Source of the DNA: Dichetophora obliterata
Lineage: Eukaryota > Arthropoda > Insecta > Diptera > Sciomyzidae
Length of the DNA stretch: 64,000 nucleotides
Reading direction: 5' to 3'
Assembly (NCBI GenBank): GCA_963920525.1
Contig: OY986437.1
Coordinates: 95,887,175 to 95,951,174 of the forward strand
The notes under the pieces are model-generated. The model did no database searches. It was not told the DNA's origin and saw only the letters and a program-made list of their open reading frames with translations. This document shows positions 11,551-22,660 of the stretch, piece after piece. Each line of letters begins with the position of its first letter. Position 1 is the first letter of the stretch. The position numbers and the translations under genes are program-made.

Positions 11551-13322
11551 ACTTTATATGATTTAAATACAAATTCTAAATGTTTGATAGTTTAAATCAT
11601 ACTTGATTTTAAATACAAATTCTAGTTGTTTGACAGTTTAAAATCGTTTATCGAGCTTAAGGTCAAAGTTAGAACAATTAATTGTTCTAACGAATTTTTC
11701 TAAAGAAACAACAACAACAACAAAGTTTTTTTTCAATATGAAAGGAAAAAAAAAACCACTAGCAATTGATTTTATTGTACAATTTCTGCTCTGCTAAAAG
11801 CGTCATCAGAAATCTTTGTGATTGCCCGTGCAAGCGCGTTGACGCACTGCACCATCGGGGCGATGAGATTTTGAAGCTTCAATTTCTCATTTTTTCTCCT
11901 TAATTTCATAATGCCACCTTCGCTGTTGTATTTCTGTTTTACTTTAGTTTCTATGCTTATGTATATATGTAGTCCAACAGCCTGCTGGAATTCTGCACTA
12001 ACAAAGCATGTTTACTGAAGTTGTTTTTAGAATTTTTGCTGATTTTGTTTTTCAGCTGTTTCCGTTTGGTCGAGCTCTACCATTTGATTAAAGTTTTTTT
12101 CTAAATGACCTCTATATTTATTATGTTGACTTTATATGATTTAAATACAAATTCTAAATGTTTGATAGTTTAAATCATACTTGATTTTAAATACAAATTC
12201 TAGTTGTTTGACAGTTTAAAATCGTTTATCGAGCTTAAGGTCAAAGTTAGAACAATTAATTGTTCTAACGAATTTTTCTAAAGAAACAACAACAACAACA
12301 AAGTTTTTTTCAATATGAAAGGAAAAAAAAAAAAAAACCACTAGCAATTGATTTTATTGTACAATTTCTGCTCTGCTAAAAGCGTCATCAGAAATCTTTG
12401 TGATTGCCCGTGCAAGCGCGTTGACGCACTGCACCATCGGGGCGATGAGATTTTGAAGCTTCAATTTCTCATTTTTTCTCCTTAATTTCATAATGCCACC
12501 TTCGCTGTTGTATTTCTGTTTTACTTTAGTTTCTATGCTTATGTATATATGTAGTCCAACAGCCTGCTGGAATTCTGCACTAACAAAGCATGTTTACTGA
12601 AGTTGTTTTTAGAATTTTTGCTGATTTTGTTTTTCAGCTGTTTCCGTTTGTTTAAGTATGATTTAAACTATCAAACATTTAGAATTTGTATTTAAATCAT
12701 ATAAAGTCAACATAATAAATATAGAGGTCATTTAGAAAAAAACTTTAATCAAATGGTAGAGCTCGACCAAACGGAAACAGCTGAAAAACAAAATCAGCAA
12801 AAATTCTAAAAACAACTTCAGTAAACATGCTTTGTTAGTGCAGAATTCCAGCAGGCTGTTGGACTACATATATACATAAGCATAGAAACTAAAGTAAAAC
12901 AGAAATACAACAGCGAAGGTGGCATTATGAAATTAAGGAGAAAAAATGAGAAATTGAAGCTTCAAAATCTCATCGCCCCGATGGTGCAGTGCGTCAACGC
13001 GCTTGCACGGGCAATCACAAAGATTTCTGATGACGCTTTTAGCAGAGCAGAAATTGTACAATAAAATCAATTGCTAGTGGTTTTTTTTCCTTTCATATTG
13101 AAAAAAACTTTGTTGTTGTTGTTGTTTCTTTAGAAAAATTCGTTAGAACAATTAATTGTTCTAACTTTGACCTTAAGCTCGATAAACGATTTTAAACTGT
13201 CAAACAACTAGAATTTGTATTTAAAATCAAGTATGATTTAAACTATCAAACATTTAGAATTTGTATTTAAATCATATAAAGTCAACATAATAAATATAGA
13301 GGTCATTTAGAAAAAAACTTTA
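11551..13322. repeat. Tandem-plus-inverted repeat cluster, ~578-bp unit
   Basis: A 578 bp unit (11551-12128) is repeated directly at 12129-12650 (truncated at its right end). It then appears in reverse complement at 12651-13322, as a ~61 bp partial followed by a full copy and a short tail. By eye the copies are nearly identical and differ mainly in poly-A length, so the duplication is recent or concerted, or an assembly artefact. The two halves could fold into a hairpin of roughly 0.65 kb arms. The family is not recognised. Confidence 0.9.
12828..13064 (+). CDS. Unrecognised short ORF carried by the repeat unit
   Basis: In the inverted copy an open stretch of 78 sense codons runs from after a stop at 12822 to a stop at 13062-13064. 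The first ATG is at 12927, which would give 45 residues. The C-terminal part (LIAPMVQCVNALARAITKIS followed by DDAFSRAEIVQ) looks like an amphipathic helix and its composition is not random for AT-rich DNA. The same frame exists on the minus strand in the two direct copies. I do not recognise a family. It may be a fragment of a transposon gene or an exon captured by the repeat. Expression is not supported by anything visible. Confidence 0.3.
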   Translation, partial: CFVSAEFQQAVGLHIYISIETKVKQKYNSEGGIMKLRRKNEKLKLQNLIAPMVQCVNALARAITKISDDAFSRAEIVQ

Positions 13323-14339
13323 AATTAAGAAAATAATATAAGTTTCTTTTTGTTTCCTAAAAAAGGAACTATTAACACAATGCCTTAATTGTTTGGAAAC
13401 AATAAAAATTTTAAAGAAAAAAATGCAAATGAATTCGAAAAAATTTTCCATGCAATCAATAGAGACAGTTTGCTTATTTCTTCAGGTTATCTAAAGAAAC
13501 ACATTGATCCAATATTAATTGCGACAATAAAGTTAAAAAACTATTTTTTCGGGGTGGAATGTTTTTTAAGTATACGAAAACTTAACTGAGAAATATTACA
13601 AAACATTTATAAAGTAAAGCGTATTTTGGATAACATTATGATTTAATATATAATAATTAAATTAACTAAGGTATTTTTATAATTCTAAAATTTATAATTC
13701 TAAAAAATATAACTTATTGTTGTTGCAACCTGTTTTTTCATGAACTTATTTGGCATTTAGCTCAAATATAATTCTAAAAAATTATTTATTTTAGAACTAT
13801 AAAAATAACTTAGTAATTAACCTATGTCATAATTAATTTTTCAATAACAAAAAAAAAACAAAACAGTATTAGTACAGTATAAAAAAGTTTTAAAAACACA
13901 AAGACAAGTCTCGCATTGTATATAAATGCATGCAGTGAATGTGAACAATTGCGCAGGATGACGTCATGCTCTCTCTCATTTGCGGAATGCGTAATCTTGT
14001 TTCTAACATTCTTGCGTGTGGTATAATATATGATACAACATACGAAAAACTTATTTTATAACGAGAAGGATTGCCTTCTTGCTTAGTCAATAAGAACAAT
14101 ATCGAAGCACGAGATAAAACAAACAAGTTTTAGATTGTTTTTGCAAAAGATGAGTACAGAAAAATTGCTCATATTTACACATAAAAATATCCTTAAAAGA
14201 TATTAAACTTATTTTAAATTAAAAAAACCTTGACTGAGTAGCATCATTTTTGCTTTGGGTGTAAATCTAAAAAAAGACTCAACAACAACTACATTCATAA
14301 AGATAGCTGCCCCGGACATAAAGATTTTTCAGGCAACTA

Positions 14340-14828
14340 AAAATGAGATGAACTTGAACTGAAGAAAATGGTTAACGGGAAACAATTGTAACATAATGCG
14401 GCAAATATGGCCAAAACTTACCCTTAAGCGTTCAAAAGAACTCATTTTCCTTAGTAGAGACCACATAAGTGCCATGGTAGGGGTCTTTACTGGGCACCGC
14501 CTGATCGGCAAACACGCTCAGAGGTTAAGCATCCCACACAACGACTTCTGCAGAAGCTGTAGAGATAAGGAAGAGGACGAATCTACAGTACATTTCCTCT
14601 GCACTTGCCAAGCGCTGGCCCAAAAAGGATTTCCTTACTTAAACAACTGGTTTTTCAAGGACCTTGAAGAACTCTCGGAATTGTCGGTATACAGAATCCT
14701 AAGCTTTGTAAACAGCTCAAATTGGTTTAAATACAGAAAGGAGATCAACCCTGGGGTACCACATTGGGCCTAATTGGCCTAAGTGTGTCTCAGTTGAGGC
14801 AACCACTTGAACATAACCTAACCTAACT
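14340..14828 (+). pseudogene. 5'-truncated non-LTR retrotransposon, ORF2 C-terminus
   Basis: The open frame 14396-14773 encodes LSRDHISAMVGVFTGHRLIG, then a CCHC-like cluster (CRSCRDKEEDESTVHFLCTC). This is the usual C-terminal end of ORF2 in RNase H-bearing non-LTR elements of insects. It is followed by a short 3' UTR ending in CATAACCTAACCTAAC, a typical 3' terminus of such elements. Everything upstream of the C-terminal domain is missing, as expected from incomplete target-primed reverse transcription. The clade was not determined. Confidence 0.75.
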
Positions 14829-15014
14829 ACCTTCAATATTTATGTAGGCAGTTTCTTTTGTTATCTTTTTTTTTTTGACAAAGCTATTCTATTAAATTGT
14901 TGAAGGATTATTTGCTATTATTCTATTCCTTTCACATTTAAAACATTTTTGGCATGTTTTTTGTTAATCGAAAAAAAACTTGTTTTTATTTTTCTTTCTA
15001 TTTCAACTTGATAG

Positions 15015-15243
15015 GCAAATTTAAGGAACAATCCTCCTCAAACTCTGCTTGGCTGCCTGTACTTAACTCACGAGTACCCGATCCACGTCCTGGAACTTGT
15101 GTCAACGATACCTCAAATCTACCGGATACTGTTTTGAACTTTATACGTTCGCATCCGCTTATGGATAAAGCTGTGAATCATGAGCACAACAATCCGGTCT
15201 ATTATAAGCGGGATCTGGTCTTCACAAAGCTGGTTGTTGACAA
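15015..15243 (+). CDS. Sema-2a: Semaphorin-2a, internal exon, sema domain (later blades)
   Basis: The exon begins with the two bases that complete the Gly codon from 1160 and reads GKFKEQSSSNSAWLPVLNSR, then PDPRPGTCVNDTSNLPDTVL and NFIRSHPLMDKAV. These are hallmark sema-domain segments, including the conserved RPGTC cysteine. The acceptor is AG at 15013-15014. The donor is GTAAGT at 15244, after two bases of a Lys codon. The frame continues exactly into the exon at 25565. Confidence 0.93.
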
Positions 15244-17317
15244 GTAAGTAATATGCATCATGTTGTTGTTGTCATTGTTTTGTAAGTTTTGTTCTTGTTG
15301 TTGATGGTGTTGTTGTTTGCTGCTTGCCACAATACCCTGCTAAAGTGCAGTTCCATGTTCCTGGCTGCGCTCTGGGAAATAGATTAAGTTAAAAATTTTG
15401 TGGCTTTTACTTTAGATTTGGGAATAGAAAATCGATTGTGGCGAATGTAAAGCACAGTTTGCTTTTTATTTAATATTTTTTTTATGTAAAATACACTTAA
15501 AGAGGATTTTCAGAACAAATTCTTATGAAGAACTATTAAGTGCTTTTGGGTTTAGGTTAGTTTTGATGAATGAATTGCTGTTGTTCTGATCATCTGTGAA
15601 AGGTGGAGATTTCAAAATTAGTAATATTCCTTCTTTTTTTATCCTAATTTAAATTTATCGAAATTTTAATATAAATAGTCAAATAGATTCCAACAAATTA
15701 ATACACCATTAAAGTCAAAAAACTAACATCAATAAATCATAAAAACAACCTAACAACAATTAATTGCCCTTAATTAAGCATTCGATTAACATTTATTTCT
15801 TTTTTTTAAATTTACACTGTTTTTTTCACTTTTTCCCTCCAGCTGATTTGCATGTTAGTATCTGAGTGTTAAGCCAGCAAATGCGCTTTTTGTTAGTCAG
15901 AACTTTGTGTAAAATTCTGTATATTTCTGTCAACTCGAGCCAATTTAATAACGTTATGCTTAAATTAAGTTTTAATTCATTGAGCAACAGATGCAAACAA
16001 AATATCCCAGCAAGAATACAGTTTTTAATTAAAACTACCTTTTTTTAAATATTTGTTGTCATTTTTTCTGTAAATGCTGAATTGGAAATAGTTTTTTAAT
16101 AAGATTACGTGCAAAATAATTAAATAGAATCATGAGTGAAAGAGTGCGCCTGCAGCAAAAAAATTTTAAACGGCAAAAAAATGCATTTAAATTTGTAATT
16201 GTAGCAAATTGTTTAAATTAAGGTCAATTTAATAAATTAAAATTATATTGACTTAGATCCATTGTAATAAAAGTATTGCAGCGATGTTTATAGTCTTTAA
16301 AACAAAGATTTAACAAAAAAATTTTAAATTTCTTATGTTTCCAAATATATAGTTGTACATAAGTATAAGTAACATGAAAGTGTATAAAATGTAAAATTTA
16401 TTTATATGGTATAAGTACACATATCTTTCTACAAGTATAAAGATTTCAAGGATTTTTCCACAAAATGTTATCCTGAAAATATTAATTTCCTGAAAATCCT
16501 TAAAATATGGATTTCTTTAGAGCAAAATCGTCATAAACGAAGTTTCTTAGGCTTTTTCTTCAACTGCAAATGTAATTCGAAATAAAATCAGAATATATTT
16601 TTTTTATTATTTTTTATTTTATATAATTTTTCAAGGCAAATGAACAATCAAATCAAAAAGTTTAACACTCCTGTCTTACACTCTTCAAGACTGGACGTTG
16701 ATTCTTGGGTATTCCCTTTTGAACTTCCACCTCTCTCACGTTTATGTCCACGTCTTTCATCCACAAAGTTAAGACTTGGCCAGTTAAATACACTTAGGCA
16801 ATTCACAAGTTTTGTCTTGTGTTTTATGTCGAATATCAAATTTCTACAAAATTACGACACTTGTGAGCATCCCTTAATCATTGTAAAGTTGTGTATCATA
16901 TTTCTTCCACATAAACTAGCAAATATTTTTATATTTCACGTTTTTTTCCAACTTAATTAACCTGAATATCGTAGTTTGCTTTCCTGTTGCAAAAGTAAAC
17001 AAGCAAATCTTGGATTAAATTTTAGTCCCACTAAAATATTACTGCATTTTTGTTAACCTTGCAGTTTAAAATTTAAGCTTTGCAAATACTAACTCATATT
17101 TAAAACTCTACTGTACTAGAATTATACCAAGGAAATATTACAGCTTCACTTTTAGCTTTTTTGTTTAAATTTAAGTACAAAGGAAATATTACAGCCATCT
17201 TTTTAGCTTTTTGGTTTAAGTTTGGGTTATAAATTTTAATTTGGACCCGTAAAATGATAGCCTAGCAAAGCTGAGACTCAATTTAGATGATTCAGTTCAT
17301 ATGTTTGCTTATTGCTT

Positions 17318-17400
17318 CTATTATGGATAATACAATAGCCCAGTGGTTTAAATAGAGAACTTACAAATTGGATATCGTGGGTTCGAATCACACGGTTTTT
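17318..17400 (+). repeat. tRNA-derived SINE head (Pol III A and B boxes)
   Basis: TAGCCCAGTGG at 17336-17346 matches the A box and GGTTCGAATC at 17380-17389 matches the B box, with the normal tRNA-like spacing of about 34 bp. The acceptor stem is not convincing and a T-rich run follows, so this is more likely the promoter head of a SINE or a tRNA pseudogene than a working tRNA. Confidence 0.6.
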
Positions 17401-18099
17401 GTTATTTTTTTATATTTTAATCAAAGGTTGTATAAAATTTTAAGCCAATGCCATATTAAAACCATATTTTAGTATCTTGCAAATACCAGATTTAAAACCA
17501 AAGCTGGTGTTTACTTATATGTAGTACAGAAAAGTTTCAATTTTAGCACAAGGTTTCTAATCGCGTAGCACTCTTAATAAACATAGCTTGCAGGGTTGTA
17601 TTTGTAATATCTCAATTTTGCATGTGAAACAACAACAGTTTTGATACAAAACTCGTAAAAACTAGAACAATAGGACACAATACAACACCTTGTGAATTGC
17701 CTAATTATTATGTACAAAATAAGTGTAAGTATATTAAGAGCACTCCATATAGAGTGCATGTAAAATAAAAACTTATTTTATGTTTTTTCCGTGAATAAGA
17801 ATATTTATACGAGCTGCTGCACATCGCAAATAAACTAAAAATTTAGTAAATCGCTAAAGCATTCAAAATTAAATTGGCTTAAACTTAAGGTCCTTAAATT
17901 TTTTCTTTATAACATTAGTGAATATTGTTTTGGTGTCTTAAGTTGTAGATATTGAATTAGAGAAGAAAAGAAATTCCAAACAAACTTACCCGAAAAAACT
18001 TCATATCGTGCGTCAAAATCGTCAATCTGTGCCACATCCACAAATATTTTTTTTTTCACTTTATTTCTATATGAAAAATGTTTTTCAATTCATTTCATA

Positions 18100-18500
18100 G
18101 CTATTAAGGGAGGTTTAAGGCAAAAGCCATTGAAATTTAGACATATTTCATTTTAAAAAAAACAAAATGCTTTGAAAGTAGCCCTTGAACATACTTTATT
18201 TACCAAAATGGAATGAAAATATGGAAAATAAAAAAATTATGAAGCGTGAAAGAGAAAATAACAAAAACTAGGTTATTTTTAACCATATTGTTACGTGTAA
18301 AAACTAGACAAATTTTCCAAAGATGCTAATTTTGGTTAATGGGGTGTACAATTACATTATAAATAATAAAAAAAAAATTATTAAAATCGGTCGATTACAT
18401 TTTTTGCTGAAGTGTGGCCCGTTTAGAAAAAAGTATGTTTCGAGAAAAATGCGTTTATGGTTTGTTTAAATTACTCTGGCAAATACTTTCATGAGAGATT
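18100..18500 (+). repeat. Dispersed repeat, copy 1 (copy 2 inverted at 31040-31540)
   Basis: Blocks such as TTTACCAAAATGGAA, ATTATGAAGCG and GTGTAAAAACTAGA, and further on AATGCGTTTATGG, recur in order in reverse complement at 31040-31540 (for example TCTAGTTTTTACAC at 31160). No reading frame and no clear termini. Confidence 0.7.
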
Positions 18501-18589
18501 GCACGAAAGAGTTGCACAGTGTATTGATTATGTTGTAAAGATTAGTGCCGACTTCAAAGCTTTTATATTTATGAAGAAATTTGTATAAA

Positions 18590-19464
18590 GGCTGATTTTT
18601 TTCGATGCAATAGTGATTGAAATGTTTACTTTTTGCCATTTTCTACTACCATTTACATTTTAGACATTATTTCATGTAAATGCTGCCCGCGGCTACGAAT
18701 GAGGTGTTCCATCCGTAAGCTCCAATTTTGTCTTACTTTTTCCATCATTTCGGCCGGTAACTCACCAATGGCAGTGGTAATGTTATCTTCTTTCGGAGTT
18801 ACAATTGTGGCTGGTTTGTCCCTGTACAAGAGAGATTTCACGTAGCCCCTTAAAAAATAGTCTAGTTGGGTCAAATCGCATAATCTTGGTGGCCAAAACG
18901 TGAGATTAATTGCTCACCAAACTCGCCACTAAATAGGTTCGTGGCATCGCGTTCCGTGTGGCATATTGCACCGTCTTGTTGAAACCACATGTCAACCAAG
19001 TCCAATTCTTCCATTTTTGGCAAAAAAAGTCGGTAATCATCGCACGGTACCTTGCTCGATTGATTGTATCGTTGCGATTTTCATTATTTTTGAAAACGTA
19101 CGGTCCAATGATGCCACCGACAAACAAAATGCACCAAACGGTGCATTTTTCAGGGTGCATTGGCAGCTCTTGAACTGCCTCTGGCTGCTTTTCAGACCAA
19201 ATTGGGCAATTCTGTTTGTTGACGTACCCATTGAGCCCAAAATGAGCTAAGTCGTTGAAGACAACTTTTCGATAAACACATTTCTCACAGAGTACGAATT
19301 TTAATAATAAAATTCAATGATTTGCAAGCGCTGTTCGTTTGAAAGTTTTTTCATGGTAAAATGGCAAACCTTACTGACCATTTCTGGCTTTGCCACATGT
19401 TACGAATTACGTGTAAGGTGTCAAAAAACTTACGCTGAAAACACAAATACCAAAAAAATCACCC
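18590..19464 (-). mobile_element. Mariner-superfamily element, degraded
   Basis: The ends GGCTGATTTTTTTCG (18590) and, in reverse complement, GGGTGATTTTTTTGG (ending 19464) are inverted and flank a minus-strand transposase relic. The shortened length (875 bp) reflects an internal deletion between the first ~20 codons and the catalytic domain. No clear TA duplication survives. Confidence 0.7.
18653..19354 (-). pseudogene. Mariner-type transposase relic
   Basis: Read on the minus strand, an ATG at 19354 starts MKKLSNEQRLQIIEFYY, a typical N-terminus. After a deletion it continues as NGYVNKQNC, ELPMHPEKCTVWC, GGIIGPYVFKNNENRND and, after frameshifts, LDYFLRGYVKSLLY and LIRSRGQHLHEIM. These blocks belong to a mariner-related family common in arthropod genomes. 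At least two frameshifts break the middle, and the stretch normally carrying the second Asp (WFQQDGA) is out of frame. It is non-functional. Confidence 0.8.
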
Positions 19465-20248
19465 ATCATTTATGAGAATACAAAATATAAGAAAAAATTT
19501 AAATAATAAAATTTCCAATAAAACACCGTACCACAATCATCGGAAAAAATTTCACACACGAAGTAGATAAGTTTAATTGACTTATGTTTTGTTTGGACAT
19601 TTATGAAAATAATTTCAAATTTGTTTTCTTTTTTTTTATAAAAGCGATTGTCTTCTTTCATTTGATAACCATATTGTGATGTTTTGAAAGTTTTCAGTAT
19701 GTGAATACTTTTTTTTTAACAATTTCTTTTTGTAACTAAAAAGTACATTAAAAAAAATTCTTACGTTCTAGAGAAAAAGTGATAGCGCAGTTTTACCATC
19801 CATTGTCTCTAGTTTCCCTTGTTTATTATTGACTTCATATATGAAAAGTCGTACGGTGCATTGTAACCAAGAAAAATTTTTTTACTTAGTAGTGATTTTG
19901 AAGTCGTTTTTTTTAAAGTTTTTATTTCTTCCTTTTAAGAGAACATAACAAATTTTCAAAATAAGTCTACCCATTCTTGCAACGAATTTTATAACCCTTG
20001 TGTCAATATTATGATAGGCCCTTATTATAAGCTGCGTTCGATCTTCGACTGTAGTCGAATGGCCTGATCGAACGAATTTGCATTTGGTATTATAACGTGC
20101 TTTCGACAAAGAGTAGCGCTATTGCGAATTTCGTTCATTTTGTTTGTTAACGGTAGTATATTTCTATCAGGTGATTGTTGTTTTATTTCAACTAAATACG
20201 ATTGGTTTGAAAGTTGATTGCAAAAAATAAGACAAAAAAGTTATAACT

Positions 20249-20362
20249 ATGACGAAAATAATTTCCATAAGATTCGACGCTTCGTCAGAAGAGGATGAAA
20301 GCTTGACGGAACTGGCTAGAAGTAGAAAAGGGTTGAGCAAAGCTTTCTTTAGCTTATCTTAA
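20249..20362 (+). pseudogene. Possible Harbinger transposase N-terminal stub
   Basis: A 37-codon frame from ATG (20249) to TAA (20360-20362) reads MTKIISIRFDASSEEDESL and on to SRKGLSK. The acidic start followed by a basic stretch and its place just inside the left TIR suggest the start of a transposase gene cut off by the internal deletion. The identity is inferred from position only. Confidence 0.35.
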
Positions 20363-20543
20363 GCCACTTTGCTGTTCTAACTGGTGGTCCTAAGCAATTT
20401 AATTCCAGTGTTGGTTCTTCCCATGTCTTTGTCGCCTGAACTTTGGAACAAATATCCTTTGCAATCAAAGTTTGCCTCAATAAGACCAGTTTTTCTAGCT
20501 GTGATTTGTTGCTCACCACCTTAGACCTGCATAAAAAATACAA
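20349..20543 (-). pseudogene. Zeste/Myb-SANT-like DNA-binding protein fragment
   Basis: The minus-strand frame carries TWEEPTLELNCLGPPVRTAK plus WLKI, which fits the second half of the Myb/SANT-like (zeste-type) DNA-binding domain: W, L-x-L-N, GP-x-R-T, W. Harbinger elements commonly encode such a protein as their second gene. A TTATGCAG just upstream looks like a 3' splice site. The domain is cut at a stop right after WLKI, at the deletion point, so this is a truncated relic. Confidence 0.5.
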
Positions 20544-22379
20544 AAACAGTTCAGTATTAATTTTTACTCTTTAAAAAGGAAAACGCAATCACAAAATACT
20601 TAAATTTTTAACAATTATTACTAAGCACGCATCGCATCGAAAGCAAAATCCTATTCGACTGTAATTTCGATGAGCAACGAACATTTCGATAGGGTTGCAC
20701 TGCTCATAATAAGAACTTAACTTTCGATAACTCGTTCGAGATCGAACGTTGAAAGCAACTCATAATAAGGGCCATAGATACAATGTTTTTCTAGTGCCAT
20801 GCCCATTTGTTCAATAACGCCTTCTTTCTTGACCATAAATTGTCATAATTTTGCCTACTCCAGTACTAAATTTCAGTACACTAGTGTCAATATTATTCGA
20901 GATACAGTGCCCATTATTTTAGATGGTCACCTCCATGTTCAATGTCCCTATCTGTTGACAAAATATTACGGCAATCGAAAAAGTGCATTAGCAGTTATCG
21001 ATGTAGATACATTAAAAAAAAAACCTTCTTTTTTAAGTAGACAAATCCAAAGTTTTGATTAGAATATTTTTCTTGTATCCATGCAGGAATAAAGTTTAAC
21101 CTTTTACTGTGGAAGTGATGATAAGTCTTACCACCTCTTTACATATTTTTGTCGTCCTTAAAAGAAGGCTGATAAAGAAAGTGCCAGTTTTGTTAAATTT
21201 AAAAAAAAAAATTGAAATTTGTATTTATTTTAAACAAAAATATTAAAACTTGTTTTTTAGCCAGAAATAATTTTAGAAAATCTCTTTCATTAGAATTTTT
21301 AGAAAAATTAAAGTGGGGTCAAATTTACCACCACGTCACAGACTATGTCAAAAAAAAATCACTACCAATGTTTAAGATTAAGGAAGAGTGTGAGACTTGA
21401 TATAAATCTATAGAATTTCATATATAGAGTTTTTCCGAGAAAATCTAACAATAAATACGTTTATTGATAAATAATTTCGTAAGTTCTAAATTTAAATTTT
21501 TCGAAATTTAGTTTTATCAAAAAAACTTTAAACTTATAAGGTTTGGTCCCTCGCACAAAATTTACTGAACCAATTAAACAATGATGATAATAATATTTAT
21601 TGGAAATTTATCTTAATGTTTCAACTTTTAACATTCTTGTTGAAAACAGCCAAAAAGAAACAAAATAAAAAATTATAATTAATTCCTTTTTCAAATAAAT
21701 TATTATATTTATCCTTAAAATACATAATATTTTATTATTTTATGTGAAAATAATTATAAAATACTAAAATGTTACCATTTCTTGGCTAATGTTTAGTTTG
21801 AAGTTTACACCTTTTTAAACTTTGATTTAAAAAAATGATTTGTAAAAACTTTTCTTTTAAATGAAAAATGTTGAATTGGAAGTGAAAATAATCTAACTTG
21901 ATTTTTTGGAAGTTGAAATTGGAATGTAAATGTTTAAGTTCAGTTAGTCCTTTGAAATCTTGATTCTACAATGTATCAATGTTTAAGGATTTTTGAATTA
22001 TTGGTATTATTTAAAGTTATTTTGTTTTCTGCATGTTTGCCGTCTAAAAAACTGTTCATGTTTGCTGTTTGTATATACAAATATTATTGATATAGTTTTT
22101 AAAGATTGAAGATCGGTCCAGTTCTGTTTTCTATAGCAAAGTTCAGGTCCCAGTCTGGGACTGGATGCAGATAATATCTAGATGTTTTCAGAATCACATT
22201 ATCCAATCATCGCTATTTACAGCTATGTACAGCTTTTTAAAGATTTTCTTCAAGTTTTTAATATCTGATAAATGTTAATAATTTCAACTTTAAAGATTTA
22301 TAAAAAAAGAGTTACCAAAAAGGTTTAAAACTTAAAATGTGGCATAATATTAAATACCACTTAAATCGGGAATTATTTG

Positions 22380-22660
22380 AATTAATTTCATCGCTCGTTG
22401 CACACGGGACCATAAAGTGACGGTGGCCACGATGTATCAGGCAGCAATTATTAAATAATTCTTAATTGATTTTTGATACAATTGATTAAATATTCACAAA
22501 AAGTCCTCGTTAAGCGCGTAAAATAATGACCGTTATACTCACACGGACAACTACACACGCGAGGAGAGCTTAAGGCGCGTCTGCATTTATTCTGTTGTTA
22601 TCGTCATTGATATCATGTTGCGAATTTTAATTCCTTAATTTACAGCAGCGCGCCGTAATT
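22380..22660. promoter_or_regulatory. Possible intronic regulatory island
   Basis: Within a very AT-rich intron this ~280 bp segment is markedly GC-richer (GCACACGGGACC, GTGACGGTGGCCACG, GAGGAGAGCTTAAGGCGCG, CAGCAGCGCGCCG). It also contains homeodomain-type cores (TTAATTGA, CAATTGATTAAAT). It has no reading frame, TIR or repeat partner in this window. This is a composition-based guess that it is conserved regulatory DNA. Confidence 0.25.

Larger units (their letters stand above)
1161..15014 (+). other. Sema-2a intron, 13.9 kb, filled with transposon relics
   Basis: Donor GTATGT at 1161, acceptor AG at 15013-15014. The recognisable elements are listed separately. Stretches where I see nothing definable are about 2176-2811 (AT-rich), 5956-7049 (short coding-like scraps, one resembling a DDE element but too degraded to name), 9219-10723, 10967-11550, 13323-14339 and 14829-15014. 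All are AT-rich and lack long reading frames. A short sequence at 13716-13790 recurs in the same orientation near 24300-24390. Confidence 0.85.
20017..20773. mobile_element. PIF/Harbinger deletion derivative, TSD ATA
   Basis: The element starts GGCCCTTATTATAAG and ends with the inverse CTCATAATAAGGGCC, flanked by ATA at 20014-20016 and 20774-20776. The TIR style and 3 bp duplication fit PIF/Harbinger. It keeps two short coding stubs in opposite orientations (20249-20362 plus, 20349-20543 minus), as expected if the centre of a two-gene Harbinger-like element was lost. Confidence 0.8.

Noticed and set aside
11551..13322. CRISPR array or satellite
   Set aside because: Units of 578 bp with direct and inverted copies in a fly intron do not resemble CRISPR, and only three copies exist, so it is not a satellite array.
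16640..16960. Overlapping ORFs on both strands with coding-like composition
   Set aside because: No motif recognised, no splice signals that fit, and no frame longer than about 106 codons. Not enough to call a gene.
17318..17400. Functional tRNA gene
   Set aside because: The A and B boxes are good, but no acceptor stem or convincing anticodon arm could be drawn, and a second SINE occurs nearby. Treated as a SINE head or pseudogene.
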